Source: Phycisphaera sp. (lineage in GTDB: Bacteria > Planctomycetota > Phycisphaerae > Phycisphaerales > UBA1924). Taken from it: a stretch of DNA of 64,000 nucleotides. The first letter of the stretch is position 1. The number at the start of each line of letters is the position of its first letter. The translations under genes and the position numbers were made by a program. The notes under the pieces are model-generated. The model saw only the letters and a list, made by a program, of their open reading frames with translations, ran no database searches and was not told where the DNA came from. The DNA lies in NCBI GenBank assembly GCA_003712165.1, contig RHLH01000001.1:186001-250000 (forward strand), given 5' to 3'. Below are positions 52,631 to 61,638 of this stretch, one piece after another.

Positions 52631-53431
52631 TTAGTTGATCGTCTTGAGCGCGGCGATCACATCCGCTGGTTCGGCGCGGAGCTTGTAGTCAGCGGTCACC
52701 TCGGCGAAGCGGATGACGCTGTTGGTGTCGATGATGTAGGTCGCGGTGAGCGGGAGTGTGTGTGAGTTGTCGCCGTTGACTTGTTCGAGCATCGGACCGA
52801 AGCGCTCGGCGAGGGTTGGGTCGATCTCGTAGCGGAGCCCGAACTCATCGGCGACGGTGTTCTGCTCGTCGGAGAGCACGGCAAACTCGAGCTCGTTCTT
52901 CTCGGTGGTGCTCAGTGTGTTGTCTGGTTTCTCGGGGGAGATAGCAACGAGCTGTGCGCCGTAGGACTCGAACGTCTCGATGTTGTTCTGGTAGGCGCGG
53001 AGCTGGATGTTGCAGTAGGGGCACCAGCCGCCTCGGTAGAAGGTAAGGATGACGGGTCCTTCGGCGAGCAGCGAGTTGAGTGTTATTGTTTCTCCTGTTG
53101 CGTTTGGGAGTTCGAAGTTGGGCGCTACGTCGCCAACCTTGAGTGTTTTGTCGAGGGCGCCGGATTTCTCAAGGCTTTCGATGGCTTGCGTGTAGAGATC
53201 GATGGTTGATTGGTCTGCTCTCTTGGCGAAGCCCTCGGACATCTCCTTCAGCTGGGCTTCGAGCGGTCTGTCGGTCTCGGCTTGCTTCATTTCTGGTTGG
53301 CTCTTCTGGCTGGTCTGGGCAGCAGCGGCGGGCACGGCGCAGACAAGCGCGCCCAAGGCGGCGAGTTGTGCGAGCTCGACTGTTCGCTGGCGGAGGGTCT
53401 CAATGCGGGAGGTGTGCTTGTCGGAGGGCAT
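52631..53431 (-). CDS. Exported AhpC/TSA-family peroxiredoxin
   Basis: A 266-residue protein with an atypical signal or anchor region (LAALGALVCAVPAAAAQ at about 23-40). The thioredoxin fold starts at VGDVAPNFELPNATGETITL, and the active site is FYRGGWCPYCNIQL with the peroxidatic Cys in WCPYC. The mature protein probably reduces hydroperoxides in the periplasm. The first 30 residues are polar, so the signal peptide is long. AGGA lies upstream of the ATG. Confidence 0.85.
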   Translation of the reverse strand: MPSDKHTSRIETLRQRTVELAQLAALGALVCAVPAAAAQTSQKSQPEMKQAETDRPLEAQLKEMSEGFAKRADQSTIDLYTQAIESLEKSGALDKTLKVGDVAPNFELPNATGETITLNSLLAEGPVILTFYRGGWCPYCNIQLRAYQNNIETFESYGAQLVAISPEKPDNTLSTTEKNELEFAVLSDEQNTVADEFGLRYEIDPTLAERFGPMLEQVNGDNSHTLPLTATYIIDTNSVIRFAEVTADYKLRAEPADVIAALKTIN

Positions 53432-53502
53432 AATGAGGTTCCTGTCTCAGGTTTGGGGCGTGCTTATAGCGGGGCCCGAGAGAAACCCGGTCCGAGTCTG
53501 TC

Positions 53503-54813
53503 TTATTCCTGGGGTGTGGGGGGAGTGGTCGTTTTTGCAGAGAGCGCGGCTATCAGAACGGCGACGGCCGCTGCTGCGAGCAGCGGGGGGCGGAAAGAGC
53601 CTCCCGAGAGTTGCTCGCCGATCGCGATCAGGTAGGGCCCGAGCGCGGTCCCGGCGACCATGAGGGTGGTCATGAAGCCTCGGATAGAGCCGTGGTGCTT
53701 CCTTCCGAAGTAGCGTGCGATGGTCGGACCCGAGGTGGAGATGGCGATGCCCTGCGCGGCTCCGAATACAGCCATCGATGCGATGACGGCGATCTCGGAT
53801 TGTGCGAGCGCCATGATAACGATCGAGAGTGCGGTAAGCAGTCCCGAGATCGGCAAGAGAATCCCAGGGTGGACGCGGTCGGCGATCGGGCCCGAGACCA
53901 CGATGGAGATGAAGAGGACGATGGACCACCACGTGGCTGACAGCGCACCGGCTCTGACGAAGCCCTCGACGCCAGCACCCTCGAGGATGGGCTGGATATG
54001 GAACAGCATCGCGGTGCCGACGAGCCCCGAGAGGATGCCCGGCAGCGACACGCACCAGAAGGCGAGCGTGGAGCGGGCCTGCTTGAGTGTGAAAGCGACT
54101 TGGGCTTCGGGGGCGACCTTCGCTTCGTGGATGTCGTGCCAACGGTCGTGGTACTCAGGCGGTTCGTTGTCAAGGTGCTGACCGATGTCCTCGGGCCTGT
54201 TCCGAAAGAGGGTCGCGACGAGCGGCAGGATGAGCACGGCGACGGTGATGCCGAGGATGGCGTAGGCGGAGCGCCATGTCGTCGCGCTGATGAGCCAGAC
54301 CACGACCAGCGGTGACGCGGCGCCGGCGAGGCTCATCCCGGCGTGTTTAATCGATTCGACGGTTGCCAGCCGCCTCTCGAACCAGAGCGCGAGGAGGTGG
54401 GAGCCGAGCATGCCCAGTGCGCCCTGTCCGAGGAACCTGATCATGAAGAACCCGAGCGTGAGGGCTGCGATGTTGTGCGCGCTGGCCACGGTGAGGCACG
54501 CGAGGGTGAACCCCGCGACGACGATCGCGGTGGTGACCCGTGGGCCGAGGTTGTCGGAGACCTTGCCGACGTAGGTGAGCGGGAGCGAGGCGGTCAGCGT
54601 TCCGATGAGGTACGCGAGGCTGAGCGATTGCTTGGTGAGCCCGAGGTCGGTACGGAACGCGGTGTTGAACTGGCTGACGACGACGGTTTGCCCGGGAAGG
54701 GTGCAGATGGTCATGAGCGTGGCGACCGGGAGCATGAGCCAGCCGAAGTAGAAGCTAGACTCGGGCTTCAGCGGCGGTTCGGTGCTGATTTGCGCTGGTT
54801 TCTGTAAGCTCAC
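53503..54813 (-). CDS. MFS transporter
   Basis: A 436-residue protein with 12 predicted helices. The MFS loop signature is seen as GKVSDNLGPRV between helices 2 and 3. The start is GTG 54813. The substrate cannot be inferred; the sequence resembles oxalate/formate-type or monocarboxylate-like MFS members in the first helices. It precedes the peroxiredoxin gene on the minus strand, with about 70 bases between. Confidence 0.85.
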   Translation of the reverse strand: MSLQKPAQISTEPPLKPESSFYFGWLMLPVATLMTICTLPGQTVVVSQFNTAFRTDLGLTKQSLSLAYLIGTLTASLPLTYVGKVSDNLGPRVTTAIVVAGFTLACLTVASAHNIAALTLGFFMIRFLGQGALGMLGSHLLALWFERRLATVESIKHAGMSLAGAASPLVVVWLISATTWRSAYAILGITVAVLILPLVATLFRNRPEDIGQHLDNEPPEYHDRWHDIHEAKVAPEAQVAFTLKQARSTLAFWCVSLPGILSGLVGTAMLFHIQPILEGAGVEGFVRAGALSATWWSIVLFISIVVSGPIADRVHPGILLPISGLLTALSIVIMALAQSEIAVIASMAVFGAAQGIAISTSGPTIARYFGRKHHGSIRGFMTTLMVAGTALGPYLIAIGEQLSGGSFRPPLLAAAAVAVLIAALSAKTTTPPTPQE

Positions 54814-54890
54814 GTGCGAGCGTAGGTCCTAAAGCGCCCTGATTTTGTCGCGGTGCAACCTGAAGACACAGATGAATTAGAACGGGTCAC

Positions 54891-56267
54891 GTGGAGAGCG
54901 GAGCGGACAAAGGGGGGCGTGTTGGCTGGCTCATCCAGGTAACGCCGGATGAAGATAAGCCGGCGCTGTTATCTGGTCTTTTCTTTTTCTTTGTGCTCTT
55001 TGCAGTGATGATGCTCAGGCCCGTGCGAGAGGCGATGGGTGTCGAGCGGGGTATGGACGAGCTGCGGGGGCTGTTCGTGCTGACGGCGCTCGTGTCGCTC
55101 GTGGTGGCGATCCTGTTCGGTGGGCTCGTTTCGCGGATGGATCGGCGCCGGTTCTTGCCGATCGGGTTTCGCGTTGTGATGCTGTGCCTTGTCGGCTTCG
55201 CGGTGGCGCGCGGTGTGATGGGCGATGAGATCAAGCAGCACGCGGGCCGGGTGTTCTATGTCTGGTTCAGCGTGTTCAATATGTTCGTGACGAGCATCTT
55301 CTGGGCGTACATGGCTGACATCTGGAGACTCGATCAGGCGAAGAGGCTCTATCCAGTGATCGGTGTGGGCGGCACGCTCGGTGCGCTCGCGGGCGCGAGT
55401 GTGCCCTGGACACTCGGCGAGCGGCTCGAGGGCTTCGGGCCCGCGTGGATGAGCGGGCCAGTATGGCTGATGCTCTTCTCGATCTTGCTGTTCGAGCTAG
55501 CTGTCCGAGTGATGATTGTGCTCGACAAGTGGATGGCGCAGGGCACGAGCGACAAGCCTCGGCGCACGCCCCACGCTGTGGGCGGCAATCTGATCGATGG
55601 TCTTGTTGCGGTCTCGAAGTCGCCTTACCTGCTGCTGATCGCGATGTACGTCGGGATGGTTGCTGTGAGCTCGACCATCGTGTATTTCACGGGTGTTGAA
55701 CTCGTGGTGGACAGGGAAGAGGAGCTTTCGAGCAGGATCAAGCTTTTTGCGCAGCTCGATGTGTGGAAGCAGGTTGCCACGCTCTGCTTCCAGTTGTTCG
55801 TGACGAGCAGGCTGATCAAGTTGATTGGTGTTGGCGGGACGCTCTGTGTACTTCCTGTACTCACCGTTGCTGGGTTTACGGCGGTTTGGCTGGTGGGCTC
55901 TGGGTCTGATGTTTTGGTCTGGGGGACCTTCGCGATCTTCCAGGGCTTCCACTCGGCGAGCCGGTACGCGTTCGTGAGGCCCGCGCGAGAGACGCTTTTC
56001 TCGGTGCTCAGTGAGAGCGAGAAGTACAAGGCGAAGACGGTCGTGGACATGTTTGTGTACCGCGCGGGCGATGTCGCCGGCGTGGGGACCGAGGCAGGGC
56101 TCAAGGCGCTCGGCGTGGCATCGGTCGGCGCGATCGCGGTCTCGACGATGCCCATGGCGGCGTGCTGGGTGGCTCTGGCGCTCGGATTGGGTGTGTTGCA
56201 GAAACGCAGGGCGGGTTCGTCGGTAGTAGAGATGAAGCAGCGGGCCAACGACTCGACAAGGGGATGA
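54891..56267 (+). CDS. Npt-like nucleotide (NTP/NDP-type) transporter
   Basis: A 458-residue membrane protein with about 11-12 helices. The segments LRPVREAMGVERGMDEL and YAFVRPARETLFSVLSESEK with KAKTVVDMFVYRAGD match Npt1/Npt2-like nucleotide translocases first known from obligate intracellular bacteria but widespread in free-living ones. The substrate may differ in free-living members. Start GTG 54891. The next gene starts 4 bases after the stop, so both are co-transcribed. Confidence 0.75.
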   Translation: MESGADKGGRVGWLIQVTPDEDKPALLSGLFFFFVLFAVMMLRPVREAMGVERGMDELRGLFVLTALVSLVVAILFGGLVSRMDRRRFLPIGFRVVMLCLVGFAVARGVMGDEIKQHAGRVFYVWFSVFNMFVTSIFWAYMADIWRLDQAKRLYPVIGVGGTLGALAGASVPWTLGERLEGFGPAWMSGPVWLMLFSILLFELAVRVMIVLDKWMAQGTSDKPRRTPHAVGGNLIDGLVAVSKSPYLLLIAMYVGMVAVSSTIVYFTGVELVVDREEELSSRIKLFAQLDVWKQVATLCFQLFVTSRLIKLIGVGGTLCVLPVLTVAGFTAVWLVGSGSDVLVWGTFAIFQGFHSASRYAFVRPARETLFSVLSESEKYKAKTVVDMFVYRAGDVAGVGTEAGLKALGVASVGAIAVSTMPMAACWVALALGLGVLQKRRAGSSVVEMKQRANDSTRG

Positions 56268-56270
56268 CGC

Positions 56271-57479
56271 ATGACAGGCAGGAGCACGCGTAGGGCGTTT
56301 TTGGGCCAGGCCGCGGGGACAGCCGCGGCGGCGGCGGTGATGGGTCTTTCGCCCTCGGCGATGGCTCAGATGAGGGGCAGGATGGCGCAGCCGGCGGACA
56401 AGAAGCTGAAGCTGCTGATGCTGGGCGGGACGGGGTTCCTCGGGCCGCACGTCGTCTGGCGGGCGCAGGAGCGTGGTCACGAGGTGACGCTCTTTAACCG
56501 GGGGCAGACGGGTCCGGACATGTTCCCGGAACTTGAGCATCTACAGGGCGATCGGTACTCGGACCTGGCGTCTCTTGAGAGCGCGGTCGCCGAGGGCCGG
56601 AAGTGGCACAGCGCGATTGATACGTTCGCGTACGTGCCGAGCGTTGTGACGGACATGATCAAGGTGATTTCGGGTTCGGTGGATCACTACGCGTTGGTCT
56701 CGACGGTATCTGTGTATGCCAGCAGCGACGAGGCCGGGGCGGACGAGTCTGCGCAGCTTGCCGAGGTGACGGACGAGGTCGCGGCGGGCATCAAGACGCA
56801 CCGCGAGGTTGGCGTTCATTACGGCGCAATGAAAGCGCGATGCGAGCAGGCCGCGGACGCGGGGATGCCTGGCAAGGTGGCGAACATCAGGCCCGGTCTC
56901 ATCGTTGGGCCTCGCGACACGACGGGGCGGTTTACGTACTGGCCCGTGCGCGCGTCAGAGGGCGGGACGATGATCGGTCCGGGGTCGCCTGACGATCCGA
57001 CGCAGATCATCGATGTGCGCGACCTTGCGGACTTCATCGTGCTGAGCATCGAGAAGAATCTGACCGGTGAGTACAACGCGATCAGCCCGGCTGGGCACTA
57101 CACGATGGGCGATCTGCTGAACGCGAGCGTGAAGGTCGCCGACGCGGGAACGGAGATCGAGTGGATCGACGCCGACTTCCTGACCGGGCGTGGTATTCAG
57201 CCCTGGCAGCAGCTGCCCTGCTGGGTGCCGACAACGCTTGAGGGGTACGCCGGATTCGGGATGACGGACTGCTCGAAGGCGACGAAGGCGGGTATGACGA
57301 TCCGCTCGATCGATGAGACTGTTCGGGCGACGCTGGAGTATTACAAGACGCGCGGGCCCGAGCTCGCAGAGGAGCGGGGCGAGGAGTTCTACGCGCAGTG
57401 GAAGCAGCGCGTTAGGGGCGGACTCGACCCTGAGATCGAGAGGCAGACGCTCGAGTCGTGGCGTACACGCGCGGGTTGA
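56271..57479 (+). CDS. Tat-exported NAD-dependent epimerase/reductase
   Basis: A 402-residue SDR protein with a Tat signal (RSTRRAFLGQAAGTAAAAAV), so it is folded with its cofactor in the cytoplasm before export. The NAD(P) loop is LMLGGTGFLGPHVV, followed by VTLFNRGQT. Atypical SDR family, like isoflavone-reductase or chloroplast-stem-loop-binding-type proteins; the usual YxxxK is represented by HYGAMKARCE. GGGGATGACGC precedes the ATG. It is coupled to a nucleotide transporter-like gene. Confidence 0.8.
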   Translation: MTGRSTRRAFLGQAAGTAAAAAVMGLSPSAMAQMRGRMAQPADKKLKLLMLGGTGFLGPHVVWRAQERGHEVTLFNRGQTGPDMFPELEHLQGDRYSDLASLESAVAEGRKWHSAIDTFAYVPSVVTDMIKVISGSVDHYALVSTVSVYASSDEAGADESAQLAEVTDEVAAGIKTHREVGVHYGAMKARCEQAADAGMPGKVANIRPGLIVGPRDTTGRFTYWPVRASEGGTMIGPGSPDDPTQIIDVRDLADFIVLSIEKNLTGEYNAISPAGHYTMGDLLNASVKVADAGTEIEWIDADFLTGRGIQPWQQLPCWVPTTLEGYAGFGMTDCSKATKAGMTIRSIDETVRATLEYYKTRGPELAEERGEEFYAQWKQRVRGGLDPEIERQTLESWRTRAG

Positions 57480-57564
57480 ATCCCGTTCTTCCATCGCGGA
57501 ACTGCGCATGGCGGGCCCGTTTTGGGGTCGGCTCTTTGTATGATCGCAGCGGGAGACTGGATTC

Positions 57565-58377
57565 ATGCAGAGAGCTTGCTGCCTTGTCGGGTTGGCCCTG
57601 TCGTGTCTGACTGTCGGTGGTTGCGTGCAGCTCGAGCGCCTCAATCCCGACTTTCCGGCGACACACGAGGAGATTCTCTCGGATCGCCAGCGGATGCGCG
57701 ACAACCCGGTGGGGCTTGAGCGTCCGGTGTTGGTGCTGAGCGGGTACCGCTCACCATCTCTCGTTGCGAGCAGGCTGAAGCGCACGATTCGTCGGCACAC
57801 CGGGGCTGATTCCGGTGAGATCGCGACGCTCGCGTACGTGTGGTCCGGGTCCGTCGAGGAACCCGCGAGGCGCGCTGTGGCCAGGGTTGAAGATCGGTTT
57901 CCTTCGGATGATTCGAAGTGGACGAGCGAGGTGGATGTCGTCGCGGTTTCGATGGGCGGGCTCGTGGCGCGTCTGGCTGCGAGCGACCCCGAGCTGCGCG
58001 GCGAGCCGGGCGGGAAGAGGCTCCGTATCGGGACGCTGTACACGCTCGCCACACCCCATCGCGGTGCGAAGCTCGCGGAGGACATACATCTGGACAGCGC
58101 AACGCGCGCGATGATCCCGGGGTCGGACTTTCTCAGGGTGATGGACGAGTCGTTCGCGTCTAGGGGCTATGAGGTCGTGCCGTACGCGGTGCTGAACGAC
58201 TCGTGGGTCGGCGCGACGAAGGCGGCGCCGGTTGGTCAAGATCCAATCTGGACGGCGGGCCGGGTGTTTCTGAGCCATCACATGGTGTCGCTCGACAGCA
58301 GAATCCAGACGGATCTGCTCCGAAGGCTGCGCGGTGAAAAACCGATCGGGCAGCCGGGTACGCCACCGAGTGATTAA
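57565..58377 (+). CDS. Lipoprotein alpha/beta hydrolase (putative lipase)
   Basis: A 270-residue lipoprotein. The signal peptide ends at a lipobox LTVGGC (Cys near residue 20). The nucleophile elbow is VVAVSMGGLVARLA; the residue two before Ser is Val where most lipases have Gly (GxSxG). LYTLATPHRGAKLA matches the region after the elbow in PGAP1/lipase-like hydrolases, and SHHMVSLDS supplies a possible catalytic His. It probably hydrolyses a lipid or ester at the envelope. GGGAG precedes the ATG. Confidence 0.75.
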   Translation: MQRACCLVGLALSCLTVGGCVQLERLNPDFPATHEEILSDRQRMRDNPVGLERPVLVLSGYRSPSLVASRLKRTIRRHTGADSGEIATLAYVWSGSVEEPARRAVARVEDRFPSDDSKWTSEVDVVAVSMGGLVARLAASDPELRGEPGGKRLRIGTLYTLATPHRGAKLAEDIHLDSATRAMIPGSDFLRVMDESFASRGYEVVPYAVLNDSWVGATKAAPVGQDPIWTAGRVFLSHHMVSLDSRIQTDLLRRLRGEKPIGQPGTPPSD

Positions 58378-58463
58378 TGAGCCGGCGTTATCGTCCACTC
58401 GGGATACGAATCAAGCAATGAGTTCGGTTTTGTCGATGCTTTCGTCATTATGGAGACGGTGCC

Positions 58464-59303
58464 ATGCCGATGACTCAAGGCGATATCAAAGCGTACTACG
58501 AAGAGCACTGGAGGAGTGTCGAGACATCGGCTCAGGAATCGATGGCTTACGCGAACCCTGTAGAAGTTGCGGTTTGCGAGCCTATCTTTGAGCAGTTCTT
58601 TGAGGACTGCGGGATCGCGCGGGGCTGCCGGGTCATGGACATTGGTTGCGGCTCGGGGCGATGGATCCGGTTTCTTCATCGCGTCCTCTGTCCGAAACAA
58701 CTTGTCGGTGTCGACTATGCCTCCTCTTCGATTGGGTTGATGCAAGAGACAGATCTCGCTTCTGAGGCGGGGGTCTCTTTCCAAGTAGCGGATATCACCC
58801 AGCAGGGTCTCGACATCGGTCAGCGGTTTGATTTGGTGAACATAGCCAATGTGCTGTTTCATATTCCTGAAGATGACAAGTTCGACTCGGCTCTCGTCAA
58901 TCTGCGTCGTCATCTCGCGCCCGGCGGGCGAGTATTTCTGACAGACTATTTACCAAGGTCAACGATGCGCACAGAGTGGATGAAAGTCCGAAGCAGATAC
59001 GAGTGGCATCGGCGGCTCGCGAACGCTGGGTTGCGGATTGCCGGAATCAGACCGATATGTGTGTTCGCCAATGATCCGATGGGAATCGATGGCTCGGACG
59101 AGGGAACGCGTAAACATTTCGATCAGGTCCGAACGAGGGTGTCACAGCTGGGCAGTGCATCTGGTAACAGCGAATATCGTGCGTTCCTGCGCGACACGCT
59201 GGTTGAGATCGAGAACGCAATCCTGGGCTTCTGTGAGGAACGCATAGCACCGGTAGATATGCCTAGCCAGAAGCTGATCTGCCTTGTACCTGTGCGGGGC
59301 TGA
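58464..59303 (+). CDS. SAM-dependent methyltransferase
   Basis: A 279-residue class I methyltransferase with GGAG before the ATG. Motif I is VMDIGCGSGRWIRFL, the acidic residue of motif II is in LVGVDYAS, motif III is VADITQQG, and FDLVNIANVLFHIP is motif IV. Small-molecule or lipid type; the substrate is unknown. Base use is less G+C-rich than that of the flanking genes. It stands alone. Confidence 0.83.
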   Translation: MPMTQGDIKAYYEEHWRSVETSAQESMAYANPVEVAVCEPIFEQFFEDCGIARGCRVMDIGCGSGRWIRFLHRVLCPKQLVGVDYASSSIGLMQETDLASEAGVSFQVADITQQGLDIGQRFDLVNIANVLFHIPEDDKFDSALVNLRRHLAPGGRVFLTDYLPRSTMRTEWMKVRSRYEWHRRLANAGLRIAGIRPICVFANDPMGIDGSDEGTRKHFDQVRTRVSQLGSASGNSEYRAFLRDTLVEIENAILGFCEERIAPVDMPSQKLICLVPVRG

Positions 59304-59314
59304 TTGCTCTTCAG

Positions 59315-60271
59315 CTAATGGTCATTGATATCGATCGCCGAGTGACGTGCGCGGTCGAGCGAGAGCTTGAGGACTTCCGGGCGCGAGTAGTGTCCGGCGG
59401 GGTCGAAGTTCTGGCGTTCTTCGAGCACGCGGGCGTGGTCGATCTCGGCGGTGATGATCTGCTCGCGGTGCGTGATGGGTTCGACGAGCCATGAGCCGTC
59501 GGGGGCGGCGATGCAGCTGCCCCCGTTGTGGATGAAGCCGTCTTCGGGGGTCTCGGTGCTTTCGAGGATGCGCTGGCGCTCGGGGAAGTCCTGTGGGATG
59601 TCCATCGGGCGGAGGATGGTCGAGGCGCTGATGACGTAGCTGCGCGACTCGCGGGCGATGAAGCGGGTGATGTCCTGCGTGTTGGCGAGGCTCCCGGGCC
59701 AGATGGCGACGTGCAGGTCGAGGCCCTGCGCGTAGAGGGCAGCGCGCGGCAGAGGCATCCAGTTCTCCCAGCAGTTGAGGCTGCCCAGCGTGAAGGGCGG
59801 GAGGAAGGAATGCGTGCGCAGCCCGTTGCCGTCGCCTGGTGTCCAGCAGAGGCGCTCTTCGTAGGTGGGCATGAGCTTGCGGTGCACGGACGCGACCTCG
59901 CCCGTCGGGCTGATGGTGACGCAGGATGCGAAGACGGAGTGCGAGCCTCTGTCCGCCGGGCGCTCGGCGATGCCGATGACGACGGCGGTGTCCGTCTCGC
60001 GCGCGGCTTCGGTGACCGGCGCGAGGTCGCCCGCCTCGATGTCGATCGCTTCCTGCAGGTACCGCGCGTGCAGGTGTTTCTGGTCGGTTGCGTCGAAGCG
60101 AGCCGAGTCGGTCCTGCTCAGCCAGAAGGGGTAGCAGGGGGCGAAGGTCTCGCCGAACGCGACGAGCTTGGCACCACTGGCCGAGGCTTCGCGGATGGCG
60201 CTGGCTGCCTTGTTGAGTGTCGCGGCGCGGTCGAGGGGGACGGGAGCGATCTGGGCGATGGCGATGTGCAT
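59315..60271 (-). CDS. Nitrilase
   Basis: A 318-residue carbon-nitrogen hydrolase. The catalytic triad is Glu in LVAFGETFAPCYPFW, Lys in HRKLMPTYEERL, and Cys in GSLNCWENWMPL, the last typical of true nitrilases. It hydrolyses a nitrile or amide to the acid. No ribosome binding site precedes the ATG; a 12-bp hairpin lies 8 bases upstream. It follows the aldolase gene on the same strand. Confidence 0.9.
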   Translation of the reverse strand: MHIAIAQIAPVPLDRAATLNKAASAIREASASGAKLVAFGETFAPCYPFWLSRTDSARFDATDQKHLHARYLQEAIDIEAGDLAPVTEAARETDTAVVIGIAERPADRGSHSVFASCVTISPTGEVASVHRKLMPTYEERLCWTPGDGNGLRTHSFLPPFTLGSLNCWENWMPLPRAALYAQGLDLHVAIWPGSLANTQDITRFIARESRSYVISASTILRPMDIPQDFPERQRILESTETPEDGFIHNGGSCIAAPDGSWLVEPITHREQIITAEIDHARVLEERQNFDPAGHYSRPEVLKLSLDRARHSAIDINDH

Positions 60272-60278
60272 GGAAAGA

Positions 60279-60305
60279 GAATACCCGCGAGGATCGCGGG
60301 TATTC
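60279..60305 (-). terminator. Hairpin between aldolase and nitrilase genes
   Basis: GAATACCCGCGA (60279-60290) and TCGCGGGTATTC (60294-60305) form a perfect 12-bp stem with a 3-base loop. On the minus strand it lies after the aldolase stop, followed by TCTTTCC and the nitrilase ATG. Confidence 0.7.
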
Positions 60306-60332
60306 CGTGTGAAGTAGATTGTCAGAAATCAA

Positions 60333-61433
60333 TTAGGCGATCGTCACACGCTCATCGAGGTACACGTCTTGGATCGCCTGGAGCAGTTCGGCGCCTTCCT
60401 TGATGGGGCGCTGGAATGCCTTTCGGCCCGAGATGAGGCCCATGCCGCCGGCGCGTTTGTTGATGACCGCGGTGCGGACGGCGTCGGCGAGGTCACTGTC
60501 GCCCTTGGACTCGCCGCCCGAGTTGATCAGCGGGACGCGGCCCATGTACTGGTTGACGAGCTGGTAGCGGCAGAGGTCGATGGGGTGGCCGCCCTGGCCC
60601 GATTCGTCGGATCCGGCGAGCTCGGTGTAGACCTCCTTGCGGAACTTGCCGTAGGACGAGTCGCCCGAGTTGAGGGCGTTGAAGCCGCCGTTGTTGGTGG
60701 GGAGCTTCTGCTTGACGATGTCGGCCTGGATGGTCGAGCCCAGGTGGTTGGCCTGACCGGTGAGGTCGGCGGACGAGTGGTAGTCGACGCCGTTGACCTT
60801 GAACGCGCTGTTGCGGATGTAGCACCAGAGGACGGTGACCATGCCCAGCTCGTGTGCTTCTGCGAACATGTCGGCGACGTACTGGATCTGCTGCTCGGAC
60901 TCTTCGCTGCCGAAGTAGATGGTCGCGCCGACGGCGATGGCGCCCATGTCCCAGCACTGCTTGATGGTGCCGAAGGGGATCTGGTTGAAGGTGTTGGGGT
61001 AGGTCATGAGTTCGTTGTGGTTGAACTTGACCATGAATGGGATCTTGTGTGCGTACTTGCGCGCGACGGCGCCGAGGACGCCGTAGGTCGAGGCGACGGC
61101 GTTGCAGCCGCCCTCGATGGCGAGCTGGACGATCTTCTCTGGGTCGAAGTAGTCGGGGTTTGGCGCGAAGCTGGCGCCGGCTGAGTGTTCGATGCCCTGG
61201 TCGACGGGGAGTATGGAGACATACCCGGTGCCCCCGAGGCGGCCGTGGTTGAGCATGGTCTGCATGTTGCGGAGGACGTTGGGCGAGCGGTCGTTCTGGC
61301 TGAAGACGTCGTCGACGAATGTGGGTGAGGGGAGGTAGAGGCGGTCCTTGGTGATGGTCTTGGAGGTGTGGTTGAGGAGGCTGTCGGCGTCAGCTCCGAG
61401 GACTTCCTGGACGTTGATGGTGGTGTTCGCCAC
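60333..61433 (-). CDS. fbaB: Class I fructose-bisphosphate aldolase (FbaB type)
   Basis: Cleaves fructose 1,6-bisphosphate to two triose phosphates in glycolysis and makes it in gluconeogenesis. A 366-residue protein starting at GTG 61433 with GGAG 7 bases upstream. The [24 protein letters not shown] and [18 protein letters not shown] segments and the Schiff-base Lys region around PFMVKFNH mark the archaeal-type class I family (DhnA/FbaB). Metal-free. Confidence 0.92.
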   Translation of the reverse strand: MANTTINVQEVLGADADSLLNHTSKTITKDRLYLPSPTFVDDVFSQNDRSPNVLRNMQTMLNHGRLGGTGYVSILPVDQGIEHSAGASFAPNPDYFDPEKIVQLAIEGGCNAVASTYGVLGAVARKYAHKIPFMVKFNHNELMTYPNTFNQIPFGTIKQCWDMGAIAVGATIYFGSEESEQQIQYVADMFAEAHELGMVTVLWCYIRNSAFKVNGVDYHSSADLTGQANHLGSTIQADIVKQKLPTNNGGFNALNSGDSSYGKFRKEVYTELAGSDESGQGGHPIDLCRYQLVNQYMGRVPLINSGGESKGDSDLADAVRTAVINKRAGGMGLISGRKAFQRPIKEGAELLQAIQDVYLDERVTIA

Positions 61434-61638
61434 GAGTGAGCTCCGTGTGAGAGGGTGGTGACTGGACGGGTCTGACTATAGGCTGGTGTATCGCAACGTC
61501 CGCGCGTGATTATGCAGCAATGACAGTGGTTTGGTGTATACACGATGGCGTGAGTAACGCTCGCGGTGTGAGCTCGTTAGACCCTCCGGACGGCCGATTG
61601 GGAGCCGGGTGAAGGCGGGGCTATCGAAGGAGTTGACG

